15,000 nt of DNA from Monoraphidium neglectum (Eukaryota > Chlorophyta > Chlorophyceae > Sphaeropleales > Selenastraceae): NCBI RefSeq assembly GCF_000611645.1, contig NW_014012551.1, forward strand, positions 1,077-16,076, given 5' to 3'. This document shows, piece after piece, positions 1 through 12,488 of the stretch. How positions within the stretch are numbered: position 1 is the first letter of the stretch; each line of letters opens with the position of its first letter. The position numbers were made by a program, and so were the translations under genes. The notes below the pieces were generated by a model that was given only the letters and a program-made list of their open reading frames with translations, searched no databases and was not told the DNA's origin.

Positions 1-11
1 GTGTGTGTGTG

Positions 12-104
<93 letters not shown>
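1..104. repeat. (GT)n microsatellite
   Basis: A nearly pure GT dinucleotide tract runs from the window edge to about position 104, with one TTT interruption near position 27. Read on the minus strand it is a (CA)n tract. It would lie in the first intron of the minus-strand gene whose first exon is at 595-272. The reading frames of alternating Val and Cys across it are artefacts of the repeat. Its true length is unknown because it starts at the edge. Confidence 0.97.
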
Positions 105-105
<1 letters not shown>

Positions 106-271
106 GACAAGACCGCACGCGTGGCGGCCAGGGGCGTCAGGCGCTGGCCAGGGGGACTGCTCGGGGGCGGATGCGTGGTGCGCAACCGAGCAGCAGCGGC
201 CGGGCGAGCCGGGCCGCAGGCCGGCCTGCGCGCGGCGCCGCAGCACAATGTCCTGCGGTCCGCGGCCGCAC

Positions 272-595
272 CTGTGCCATCAGGGCCACGACTGCCGGGA
301 TGTCATACAGCCTAAGGCAGTAGTCTGTAAAGAAGGCCTCAAACGCGGCCTCGCCCCCAGCTGCAAGTGAAGAGCCCAGCGGCCGCGTGGCAGGTGCCGC
401 CCACCGATGTCCGAGCTGTTGGTTGCCCTGCTGCTCGATCTGCGGGCCCGGGGGAACCCCATCCTGCGGCTCTTGCGGCGGCGGCGCGGCGCGGCGCCGC
501 AGCAGCAGCGAGCGCGGCCGCGGGGGTGCTTCGCAGCCGGCGTCCGCCTCTGCCCCTGACGTCGAAGGGACGCCATCAATCATCACATCTGTCAT
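272..595 (-). CDS. Probable first coding exon of an unrecognised gene (partial, continues left of the window)
   Basis: On the minus strand an open frame starts at an ATG at 595 (MTDVMIDGVPSTSG) and runs 108 codons to a good 5' splice site, CAG|GTGCGG, at 272/271. The first two thirds is a low-complexity linker rich in Pro, Arg, Ala and Gln. The last 25 or so residues (AFEAFFTDYCLRLYDIPAVV and on to LMAQ) are different: aromatic-rich and amphipathic, like the start of a folded helical domain. I do not recognise the family. The downstream exons lie off the left edge, behind the GT/CA repeat. The frame could instead be an internal exon, since a CATGACAG acceptor-like sequence lies at its very start, but the lower-GC DNA just upstream fits an intergenic region. 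Confidence is moderate that this is coding and low on any function. Confidence 0.45.
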
Positions 596-987
596 GCACT
601 ACGCTTGCAAATTGGCAGCAAAGCGAAAGCAGCTGCGCCAGGCACTACAAGCGAGATTGGGTGTGTCTGTCAACAATGAGGCACTTCTGAACGGTACAGG
701 CCCACAAATGTGGCAGGTATGCTGATATTCTTGTCTCTGCACGGAGTCCAGTCACGTATCGGTATGATCCCCCGCCAGGCTTGGGCTGGGCGGTCCGGTC
801 GGGCGACTTGAACTGTATGAGAACACGCTTGATACAACAACCTACAATGTATGGTGGCCTTCGAGAGGGCTGGATCGCCAACGAGATCCCTCACGCTGTC
901 CTGGTCAATCTGCTTGTGAAAGTGATCCCAACCCTCTGGTCCACCGTGCATCGGGCCATGCGGCAGGACAACATGCGCGGCGATCGC
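596..987. other. Intergenic interval, lower GC
   Basis: This stretch lies between the inferred stop of the LRR–KY–EF-hand gene at 988 and the ATG at 595 of the next minus-strand gene. It is visibly less GC-rich than the exons on either side. It would hold the 3' untranslated region of the first gene and the promoter and 5' leader of the second. I see no RNA gene or convincing coding frame. I found no UGUAA polyadenylation signal on the minus strand inside it; the only copy overlaps the stop codon at 992-988. Confidence 0.5.
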
Positions 988-1484
988 TTACAGCTGAAGC
1001 AGGCGCTCGACAGCCCCTGCGCTGGATGGCGCAAACCGCGCAGACGGCCTCGGCAGGTGCTGGCTGCCCGCGCCACTGCCTGGCCGGCTGCCGCTCCCCG
1101 GCCCCGCGCCCACAGCGACGTCCCCCCGCCGCCCCTGCCCGTGCCCCGCCGCCGCCGCCGCGCCGCAGCTGCTGCCGCCGTGCGCCTTGAGGTACACGAG
1201 GTACGCAGACAGCTCCGCCAGCCCGACCCTGCCCAGGCCGTCCCAGTTGATGGCTTGATACTGCGCCAGGAAGCGGTCAAACGAGCCGTCCGACGCCTGC
1301 GCGCGCACGCGCATGCAAGCCGGCGCGAGTGCCGGCATGGGCTCAGCGTTTGGGGGACGAGCGCCCCGCATGACGTTCCTGCATTTGTGCGACCTGTGCT
1401 CACGCGACGCACCAGCTTCGCTTGGTTGGCCAGCGCGAGGCCGGTGCGCCAGTCAATCTGTCATGGAGAACGAACACACACACA

Positions 1485-1523
<39 letters not shown>

Positions 1524-4301
1524 ACAAATACACACATGCACATGCACATGCACATGCACATGCACATGCACATGCACACAAACACAAACACAAACACACA
1601 CACACACACACACGCACACACACACACACGCACACACACACACACACATGCACACATGCACGCACACGCAGTCACACCTTGATCCTGGGAGGCATCCTCA
1701 GGTGGTCCGCCAGCTGCCTGTCCCGCCTGAACGCCACCAGCATGTCGCGCCGGCTGGCCGCGCCGTCGCCGTCTGCGTCGAGCGCGCGCAGCAGCGCCGC
1801 CCAGCGCGGCGTGTCTGGATGCGAGGGGTCTGGGCCGGGAGGGGGCCCCTCCTCGGGCACAGGCACCATGTGCTGGGCCTGCAGGGAAGCAGGAGCACAT
1901 GCTTTCTGGTGTAGCCAGTAGGTTGGATCTTATTGTCTAATCATAGACAACTCGCTCAAGCGTAGGACCCGCTCGCGGGGCGCAGACGCCGGGGACGTCA
2001 TCGTCAGTCAGCGACGACGATAACAGTACCGCGTCGGCTGTGCGTGCGGTCGCTGCACACCACTCCAGTGCTCGGCCGCAGTGCCCGGCCGTGAGCCGCG
2101 CACGACCCAAGACCTAGTACCTGCGGCAGCACGTGCAGGAAGAAGACGTCCACAGCCTCGCCCAGCGCCCCGGCTGCGAACCCTGGGCCCGCGACGGCTG
2201 GTCCAGCCGCAGCGGCGGCTCGCTCCGTCTGCGCCAGGCGCGCCCTGACCACGCAGCGCCGGCTGCGCGGCAGCACCACGTCCCCCGCAAACGCCGTCCC
2301 CGCTGCGACCCCTGCGCTGCCGTCAGCGCCAGCGGCCGCGTGCTCCGCCGCCAGCTCGGTCCAGCCGCAGCCGTCCGCGCCCACAGCCACGCCCTCGACG
2401 CGCGCCGCTGCACCTGCCGCACCAAACGCCACCTCGAACCGCTGCGGCCGGTCGGCCTCCAACACGACGCCCGGCGCGGGGCTGACCAGCTGGGCGGCGA
2501 GCGCGGCCGCCGCCGGCGCAGGGGCCGGCAGCGGCGCGGGCAGCGGGGGCTGCTGCGCCACGGCCGCGGCGCCGGTTTTGTCGGGTCCTGCCGCCGCCGC
2601 TGCTGCCGCTGCCGCCGCCGCTGCTGCTGCAGCTGCAGCTGCGGGTGATGGTGGCGGGGCCGCCACCTCAACAGCCACGCGCAGCACGTCTTCTTCCTCC
2701 CTCAAATCAATCTCCATCGGCGCCGCCAGCCCCTCCACCGTAAGCCGCAGCTCGCCCGGCGCCTCGGTCACGAGCTGCACGTGCGCCCGCCACACGCCCG
2801 GCGCCGGCGGCGCCAGCCAGAGTTCCTGCGCCTCGCGCCGCGGCGCGTCGGAAGCGAAGCGGGCGCCCGCCTCCGGCTGCACTCCTGCGATCGCGACCCT
2901 CTGTTGGAACACCAGAGGCGGCGGCGGCGCGGCGGCAGCTGTCTGGGCGTCGGCGGCGCAATCGCGTCCATCGCCCGCCGCCGCGGCGCGCGGTTGCTGC
3001 TGCTCCCGCCCCAGCGGCTGCCAGCGCGCGACCTCTTGACCGGAGCGAGGGTCCAGCAGCCGCGCGCGCAGCCACTGGCGGCGGGCTGGGGCCGCGGGGA
3101 ACGCGACCAGCAGGCGCAGGGCCGGCAGGTAGCCCCCCTCCCTGCGCACGCGCATCCGCGTGTTGACCGCGCCGACAGGTTGATCGACGGGGTGTGTCAC
3201 ATCAGCTGCGCACGGCGTCCACGCAAGAGGCTCTCAACCGCAGCCACGGCAAAAGTGCAGGCCCCAGGGCGCGTGCGGACACACGGCCGCGCGCGTCCGT
3301 TCTCTAAGATGTACGAGTTTTGCAGCGCCAGCGAGGCTGGTCAAGGCTGCCCGAATTTCGACCTCTCGATGAGTCGACGCAACTCGTGGGGCGCGCACCT
3401 GGGTGGCTGCAGCGTGTTTGAAGCTCGAAGGCCCGCGTCCAGCAGCGCCCCGCCCGCCTCGAAAAACGCGACCGCCGCCTCTGGCCGCGCCCAGAAGTCG
3501 TTGGGCGTGAGGGGGGCCGGGAGCAGCTGCCAGTAAGGCTCGAACGGCAGGCGCGAGTATGCAAAGGCCTCCGGCGGCGTGAAGAATGGCGCGGCGCCGC
3601 ACCTGTGGCACACGCGCCACGCGCCGCGTCGCAGTGCGGCGGGGTGGGTGGAGGGCAGGGGTGCTCGTGTGAGGCAGCCGCGGGCGAAACATGTAGGTTG
3701 ACAGTGTGCAGGAATGCAGTGCCCGGGCGAGAAAATAGATGTGTCATTCGAGAATCAAGGGGACGACGAGCGTGCTTTGGCAAATGCACACGTGGGCGGC
3801 CAGGATCAGCGGGCAAGCAGCAGCAGCAGGCTCGTCCCTCAGAGCACATTAGCATCTATCACAACCACACACACAGGCATCCTAAACACACACGAGCTTC
3901 AAAGCGGCCTTCTGGCGTGACACAGTCGCCCACCTCACAACCGCGTGGGCCGGGTCCAGCAGCCGCCAGCGCCCGTTGACTTTGACTGCACACCAGCTGT
4001 GGTTGTGGCATCGTAGCCGCCCCCCAGGCGCCACGCTGGCGCCGTCCTTCCAGAACCCAGAGATCTGGCGCGCCTCCAGCCCGCAGCCGGCTGCGATCGT
4101 CACCAGCAGCGCAGCCACGCGCTCCGACCACGTGCCGGTGACGCCGGGCAGCAGGGCCTGCGTGTGTGCGTGCGTCCAGCCCGGCAGGGCGCGCAGGCGT
4201 CCGGCGGCGGCCGTGCGGCGCGGCGGAGGGGGAGGGCCGTCGTTAAGGCCAATAGCAACGCGTGGCGCACCGGGCGCACAACGCCTCGATTTGCTTTGTC
4301 A

Positions 4302-4339
<38 letters not shown>

Positions 4340-7229
4340 CTGTCATGTTGCCAACGAGGTCATCCCCGGAAAAAAATGAGGAGATTCTCTCATAAGCGGC
4401 TGCAACGAAAGGGTCCGCGACTGCACCCGGACGGTCAACGCACGAAATGACGCGGTGCCGCTCTCACCTGCTCAAGCTCCTTGGCCGCTGCCGCGTCTCC
4501 GCCCTCAAACAGCGGGCATCCTATATGCCACGTCCCCAGCGGCCGGCCCCCGCACGCGTCCGCGCCGCCGCCGCTGCCAGCCTCCCGCTGCGGCGGCGGC
4601 GGCGCTGCGTGCCGCAGGACCCAGGCCCAGGCAGCCCTCAGCAGCTGCAGCTGGCGCAGCGGCCCTGAAGCAGCGATGTGCGGCGACGCGCACAGCCGCG
4701 CGCACACCGCGCCCGCGCCGCCGAGCGCCTCTCCGAGCGCGACCGCCGCGGCCGCGGCGTCGGCAGGGGCGTATGCTGCCGCAGGGTCCCCCAGCGCCCG
4801 CTCCTCCTCGGCGGCGGACGGCACCAGGCCTGTCGCGGGCGGCGCGGAGCGCGCCCGTGTTGCGTACGTCGCAGGGCGCGGCGCACTGCTTGGGGCGGCG
4901 GCTCACATGCAACAATCTGGGACGCCATGCGGACATGCCTCAGAATCCAGGGCCGACACAGCACATAAATTATGGCAGATCCGGCACCGCGATGCAGCCG
5001 TGGCGGCTACGCTGCCTTGAGGGGAGGGAAGGGAAGGCCGGCGCACCTGCCGCAGTCGGGGGGACGGCGCCGCCGCCGTCGTCCAGTTCGCCGCCTGGGA
5101 AGCACCGCCGCCGGATCGCTGCTAGCCCCTCCGCCCCCTCCCCCTGCAGGCTCGCCGCCGCCAGCCGCTCGGCCGCGGTGACCGGGGCGCCGCCGAGGGA
5201 GCGCAGCTGGGGCAGGTGGCGCACCGTGTGCAGGCGGGCGCACATAGCCTGCGTGCGGCGCGGCGTGCCGCCGGCGGTTTTGTGTGAGTGGCGTTGCAAG
5301 GCGGCCTCCGCTTGTTCTCGCTCAGGGCCGTCCCCGCCCATCCCTCCTCTTCCGCTGCCCTGGTCCCTGCTCTTGAACATGCACGCCAAGCACAAGCTGC
5401 CCCCCAACCCACCCCACCGCCTGCCCCCAAGCCGTCCCCCTCATTACACCAACCTGCTCCAGTGCGTTGCCCCTGAGATCCAGATCGCTCAGCAGCGCCG
5501 CGCCCGCCACCGCCGCCACGTCTTCCAGGCGCCCGATCAGATTCCGCCCGACGTCCAGCGCCCGCAGGCGCGCCAAGCCCTCGAGCCCGCCCAGCACGCA
5601 GACGCGGTTGCGGGCCGCGGACAGCCGCTCGAGGCGCGAGAGCGCGCCCAGCGGCGCGAGGGTGCTGAGGCGGTTGCCGTCGAGCGCCAGCGTTCGCAGC
5701 GTCGGCGACAGCGCTGCGCGCATCCAGGCGGGTGCGCCGCGCGGGCGGGCGTCATTGCAGGGTTGCAAGCTAGCGGCGCATGGGGGTGGGCCACCAGCGG
5801 GCCCGCCGCAGCCCAGTGCATGCGCGGCCCGCGTTCGCGGCGCGGGCGGCCCCCCAAGGCCTGCGGCACGCCGCGTCGGCGGTCAAACCCCGCCGCCCAG
5901 CGGTCAAACACGCCGGAGCCGGCCAGGCGCTGCCCCTCCGTTGGGCCCCATCTCACCCTGCAGCCCATCGCAAGACTTGAGAAGGTTGTCCCTTATGCTG
6001 AGCTCCCGCAGCTGCACCAAGCCGGCCAGCCCGCGCCCCAGCCGCTCCACCTGCACCCACATGAGGCCGGCGCGCCCGCGGAGGGCCGGCTGTTGGGGTT
6101 CGCTCGCCGCAGCGCGGGCCCCGCCGCCGCGCCGCTGCAGCGGGGCGCGTCAGCGAGCCTCGGTCGGCGCCTGCGCCGCGGCCGCCGGGCCGCTTGCTCG
6201 GCCGTGCCGGCGGCAGCAGCGGCCCAGAGTGTGCGCCGCGCCACTGAACGCCCCACTGCAGCGCGCCCTGCTCCACAGCCCGCCCCGCCCGCCCTGCGCC
6301 CCCGTTCGTCCCTCCCCTTCACACTCTCGTTGGGAGGGCGCTCGTGAACGACCGCTGCCGCCGGCCCCGCGTCACCTGGTTGCCGTCCAGCACAAGCCGC
6401 TCCAACCGCGTGAACGCCGCCAGGCCCGACCCCACTGGCAGCTGCCGGATCCTGTTGCGCCCAAAGTCCGCCTCCCGCAGGCCGCCCGCCGCCGGCGGCG
6501 CCCCAGCGCCCGCTCCCGCCGCCGCTGCCTTCGCCGCTCCCGCCGCGGCTCGATCCTGCCAGGGCGCAGCGGTCGGCTGGGGGCCGCTCCCGAGGTCCAG
6601 GAGCCGAGTCAGCTCGTTGCCTGAGACGTCGAGTGTCGTGAGAGCGCGCAGCCCCCCGAGCCCTGCCAGGCAGGTGAGGCGGTTTTCTGGCAGCAGCACC
6701 TCCCGTACGTGCGCGCAGCGCGCCAGGGGTGCGGCGTCGGAGAGCTCGGTGCCAGCGATGGTGAGGCGCAGGAACGCGGGGCGCGCGCCGTCGGCGGCGG
6801 GGCCGAGGCAGGACAGGCCCTCGGCGATCTGCATGGGGAAGAGGGCGCGCGCGGCGCGCATGCGACCGTTGCTGCGCGCGCTCGTTGCCGGTGCATGCGG
6901 GAATGGCTTGAGCAGGCATGCATGCATGCGAGCTGCCTGCCGCTTGCGGCGCAAGCACCCGTCTGCCATGCGGGCGGACCCACCAAGGAGTCGTCCCATG
7001 GCCGCTTGCGCGGCTCCCCTCCGCCGCTGCTGCTGAGACCGCTGGACTTAGAGGCCGCGTCTGCATCCCCAACGCCGATCAGAGAGCCGTCGCTGCCTTC
7101 TTGATCGCCGTTGGCGCCGATAAGCACGGGCTGCTGCGCGCAAGCTTTGCCCCGCGCGCATCCTTCTGCAGCAGCGCCGCCTTCAAGAGGGACGAGCCCA
7201 TCAAGAGCGGCACCATTTGCGCACGTCAT
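988..7229 (-). CDS. Multidomain protein: SDS22-like LRRs, KY-type transglutaminase-like domain, EF-hand pair (11 exons)
   Basis: Inferred exons: 7229-6984, 6828-6376, 6050-5957, 5713-5454, 5248-5047, 4829-4468, 4157-3934, 3602-3399, 3141-2121, 1878-1678, 1296-988. Every intron is GT–AG, and all ten junction phases agree without a stop, giving about 1,191 residues. Residues ~100-380 form SDS22-like leucine-rich repeats ending in an LRR cap (VRHLPQLRSLGGAPVTAAER). Residues ~480-610 are transglutaminase-like: LEARQISGFWKDG, then HNHSWCAVKV with His592, then GRWRLLD with Asp607. The usual catalytic Cys is missing (GTWSERVAALL at 548-558). Residues ~619-641 (PFFTPPEAFAYSRLP to YWQLL) and the beta-rich region after it resemble kyphoscoliosis-peptidase proteins. 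An 18-Ala linker follows, then two EF-hand loops at 1056-1067 (DADGDGAASRRD) and 1106-1117 (NWDGLGRVGLAE). An upstream in-frame ATG at 7265 is possible; a stop at 7313-7311 precedes it. Role unknown: probably a calcium-responsive scaffold. Confidence 0.75.
1475..1670. repeat. Compound (CA)n / (CACATG)n / (CACAAA)n microsatellite in intron 10
   Basis: About 195 bases of almost pure alternating purine–pyrimidine sequence lie here. It starts as (CA)n, changes to about seven copies of the hexamer CACATG at roughly 1534-1578, then to about three CACAAA units, then back to CA with scattered CG steps. It fills the 5' half of intron 10 (1677-1297) of the LRR–KY–EF-hand gene, so it is GU-rich in that gene's transcript and starts within about 10 nt of the 5' splice site. 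The His/Thr- and Val/Cys-repeat frames across it are not genes. Confidence 0.95.
2589..2642 (-). repeat. Coding polyalanine tract (18 Ala, mixed GCN codons)
   Basis: On the minus strand these 54 bases read as 18 consecutive alanine codons, about residues 849-866 of the LRR–KY–EF-hand protein. GCA, GCT and GCG are mixed, so the run is not a pure trinucleotide repeat and is probably fairly stable. It separates two beta-rich segments and continues into a Pro/Ala linker with PLPAPLPAPAPAAAA. It looks like a flexible hinge of a kind common in GC-rich green-algal proteins. Confidence 0.9.
4303..4338. repeat. (CTG)12 trinucleotide repeat in intron 6
   Basis: Twelve uninterrupted CTG units lie on the plus strand, so the minus-strand transcript carries (CAG)12. 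By the inferred exon structure the repeat is in intron 6 (4467-4158) of the LRR–KY–EF-hand gene, about 145 nt before the 3' splice site. Unlike the polyalanine tract it is pure, so it is the more likely of the two to vary in length. Confidence 0.9.
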
Positions 7230-7265
7230 ATTGTAACAATATATTGTAGTCTCTAGCAGCACCAT

Positions 7266-8229
7266 GCGGACATGCGTGGAACGGGGCTCAGAGTCCAGGT
7301 AAAAGTTCGATTACTGGTCGTTGATCGAAGACGCCCGGCTATGATATGTGTGATATTCATTTTGAAACTACGTTATGCGCCGTCTTTGCCATCAGCCGGC
7401 CGCCTCTGATGTGCGCCGCCCGGCAGCATGGCTACGGACAGGGTTGGATGGTTGACCTTGGTCAACGGGAGGTGAGAGGCGTACTGTCCCCTCAGGTGTG
7501 GAGTAAGTTGTTGCATGGTTGAGGCCAGCAGCCAAGCACTGCCCTGCTGAACAATATGAAATCAATGTTGAATTTCATTGGCTACAGCACAACCCAAAGG
7601 TTGGCGATGGTCTTGACGCCCGTCTGACCGTCGGCCGCAATTCAGAGCGCAGCCGAGCCATTACTATTGAGTTGATTTGCAGTCCTGCGCTGCAGGCTAA
7701 CACTCATCAGCCCTTCAGGCGCTGGCGTGTTCCAGGTGCTCTAGAGCGCACTCGACCCCATGGTTTGCCGCCTCCGTCCCACCGTGTGAATTCGATACAA
7801 CGCGTACTGCTCGGTTACAGCCACATGTGCTGCAACAAGCAGAGCTGCCCGCTGCCACGGGCGTCAAGGATGGACGGCAAGCCGAGGGCCATCCCGGCCG
7901 TGAAACGCTGCCGCCAAGGAACAAAGACAAGCTGCAAACGGCATGCCGAGAGCATGAAAGAAAACAAAAAATCGTGTGGGTTGCTGGATTGGGGAGTAAG
8001 TCAAGTTGTGTCTATGCTACAAATGAAAGCCCACACTCGCACGTTTGCACACCACTTTGGATCGCAACGCCAGCACACACCCACTGGCCTACAACCGCCG
8101 CCGCTCTCGGGCGGCGCCGTCCCGCCAGCCGCGCCCCACCGCTGCTGCCCTGCGCCCGGCCGGCGGCGGCGGCGCCGCCCAGCCGCCGCCGCCGCGGCCG
8201 CACCCGCCGCCGCCTTGTCAGCAACTGAA
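7266..8229. other. Intergenic: hydroxymethylbilane synthase 3' region and upstream region of the LRR–KY–EF-hand gene
   Basis: About 960 bases lie between two minus-strand genes in tandem. The part from 7266 to about 8080 is clearly lower in GC than the coding exons. The part from 8090 to 8229 is a GC-rich CGG/CCG low-complexity stretch just after the hydroxymethylbilane synthase stop. A long plus-strand open frame crosses the region, but it shows no recognisable domain and runs on antisense through the last exons of that gene, so I treat it as chance. No RNA gene is seen. An AT-rich segment (CAATATATTG, about 7237-7246) lies just upstream of the preferred start of the LRR–KY–EF-hand gene. Confidence 0.55.
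7815..7819 (-). terminator. Possible UGUAA polyadenylation signal of the hydroxymethylbilane synthase gene
   Basis: The plus strand reads TTACA here, so the minus-strand transcript has UGUAA, the usual poly(A) signal of green algae such as Chlamydomonas. It is about 410 nt after the stop codon and is the only copy I found on that strand between the stop and the next gene. A five-base motif alone is weak evidence. Confidence 0.3.
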
Positions 8230-10840
<2,611 letters not shown>

Positions 10841-10969
10841 GCGGGCGCCGCGACGCACGACTGCGACGGGCCGCCCGGCGGCCCTTCGGGCGGGGGCCGG
10901 CAATGGAGGTGCGGTGCAGTGTTTCGGAGCGACATTAGACGCATTTTGGCGTTGGCGCCCAGTAAACAC
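10841..10969 (-). other. Transit-peptide-like open frame upstream of hydroxymethylbilane synthase, no ATG
   Basis: The hydroxymethylbilane synthase frame stays open for 43 codons before its first ATG at 10840, back to about 10969. An in-frame TAG lies just beyond. The translation is rich in Ala, Arg, Pro and Val, without acidic residues (for example PARRAAGRPVAVVRRGARM, then VCQAS), which is what a plastid transit peptide and its cleavage region look like. There is no ATG in this frame. The ATG at 10944 (MRLMSLRNTAPHL) is in another frame. The leader may start in an upstream exon, use a near-cognate codon, or be broken by a one-base difference in this sequence. Confidence 0.5.
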
Positions 10970-12488
10970 TATACACTAACGTGACCGAAAGCCGGGTGAT
11001 CAGTGCTCGACCGCGAAGCACTTCATCAATGGGGACGTGGCAGAAACAAGATCGATATTGACACGAATCCATCGAAATACACCCCACCTCTGCTGCACGC
11101 CCCGCAGGGCGGACTGCCGCTGCTGGAGAGCCTGCATCTCTGCTGTGCTGCTGCGGTGCTGCTGGAACGATTGAAAAGAGGAATATAGATGCGTGTTGAA
11201 GCAACAGAGTTTACGTGTTAGCCATGATCTCTGGGGCCCGGCCATTGTGTCCTCCCCGTCATCTGCCGAAGTCAAGCGGGCAGCAGCAGCGTTGAGCAGT
11301 GACAAGGCCAACATGTGCTGTCGCCGTCGCGTCGAGCTCCACACATGCAGAGCACTGAAGCCAGCCTAGGGAACATCGAGGCATGGGACAAGCCACCGGA
11401 GGCGGTCAACAGATTGGTACTAGATTGTTTGGGACACCCGCCCCCAAGGGGTGGAGTAGGAGCACAGCGCCCGCTGGCGAGCAGAATGCCTTTGTGTCGC
11501 ATGATTGTGCGCATTTGCATCCTACAGGGCATGAATGCTGACGGCCCAGCTGAATGAATTTACTCTAGGCTGCGCCAGCGGCTGGGTGTTGATGGATGCG
11601 GGCCGACAACAGACCTGCACGCAAAGGAACTAGGGGGGCGCTACTTGCACACCAGGGTGTGCCCGTGCCTGCCTTGGTGGGCCTGACCATCAGGTCAAAC
11701 GAGCACCTGTCCAAGGCCCCTCCTGCACCCGCCCAAGGCACGTTCGTTCCAGCCAGCCGCTCCGCCCAGGCCATGCCGCTGCCAGCCCAGTGAGACTTTG
11801 ACTTCCGCCAATGTGTGGCTGAACGACGCAAATGAGGCCGCTCCCTGATCACAGAGCACGAGACACTGGGCTGGTCGTGTCAACCATACACGCGTGTGTG
11901 GCTCGACACAGTAGGCTGGCCCCTGCGCAGCTCGGCCGCTGTCCGTTGCTATCCGTCCCTTGTTTCTAGCCAGTGCAATACTTATGTGACAGGTCAACTC
12001 TGACAGGCGTCGCATGGCATTGCCGTGGTGCTTCAACTGCTTGCACCGACCTGGCACCGACGATTGCCTGCGTACCCGCTCGACAACCAACCGTCATTAC
12101 CAACCGCATGACGCCGTGCTAGCTCGCGCACCTCACAAGGAGCGTCTCAACACTGCACCCGGAGTAATTGATTGGCAAAATCCCGGGATTGCTCAAACAC
12201 AAGAGCATCGGGCAAACACATGTGCGATTGGCCCGTGCACGGCGCACGCATCGGCCGCTCCGCTGCTCCCGCTTTGTGGGCATGCTGACCCAGCACGGCG
12301 GCAGCATCCGGGGCAGAGTCATCTGGCATCAGCCCTGTCGCCTCCGCATAGAACACAGTGGTCGCGCGGTACAGTAACGCGCGCATCCGATCGTTCTCTG
12401 CGAGGTTCCAGCAGGCTGGATTGCGCGCCCTGGGCTGATGCACCGGCCAGCGGTCTATAGTGGCCTGTAGCACCTGGAAACGGCAGTC
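10970..12488. other. Divergent intergenic region between hydroxymethylbilane synthase and the ACT kinase
   Basis: About 1.5 kb of lower-GC DNA separates the two divergent genes. It should hold both promoters and 5' leaders, and possibly non-coding or transit-peptide first exons. Several small open frames of 60-150 codons occur on both strands, but none has a recognisable domain and each is matched by equally long frames on the other strand. A TCTATAGT sequence at about 12453-12460 lies only about 30 nt before the kinase ATG, so it is a doubtful TATA box. No tRNA, rRNA or transposon ends are seen. Confidence 0.55.

Noticed and set aside
781..1914. A 377-codon plus-strand frame with long His/Thr repeats
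   Set aside because: It reads through the CA microsatellite and lies antisense to the EF-hand exons; its composition is repeat-driven.
4455..6347. A 630-codon plus-strand open frame
   Set aside because: It lies antisense to LRR and KY exons with good splice sites and phase, is made of Arg/Pro/Ala low-complexity sequence, and shows no domain. High GC content makes stop-free antisense frames common here.
11000..11852. Small minus-strand frames (95-114 codons) upstream of hydroxymethylbilane synthase
   Set aside because: None has a recognisable domain, and comparable frames occur on the opposite strand. One might hold a first exon for the leader, but nothing in the sequence proves it.
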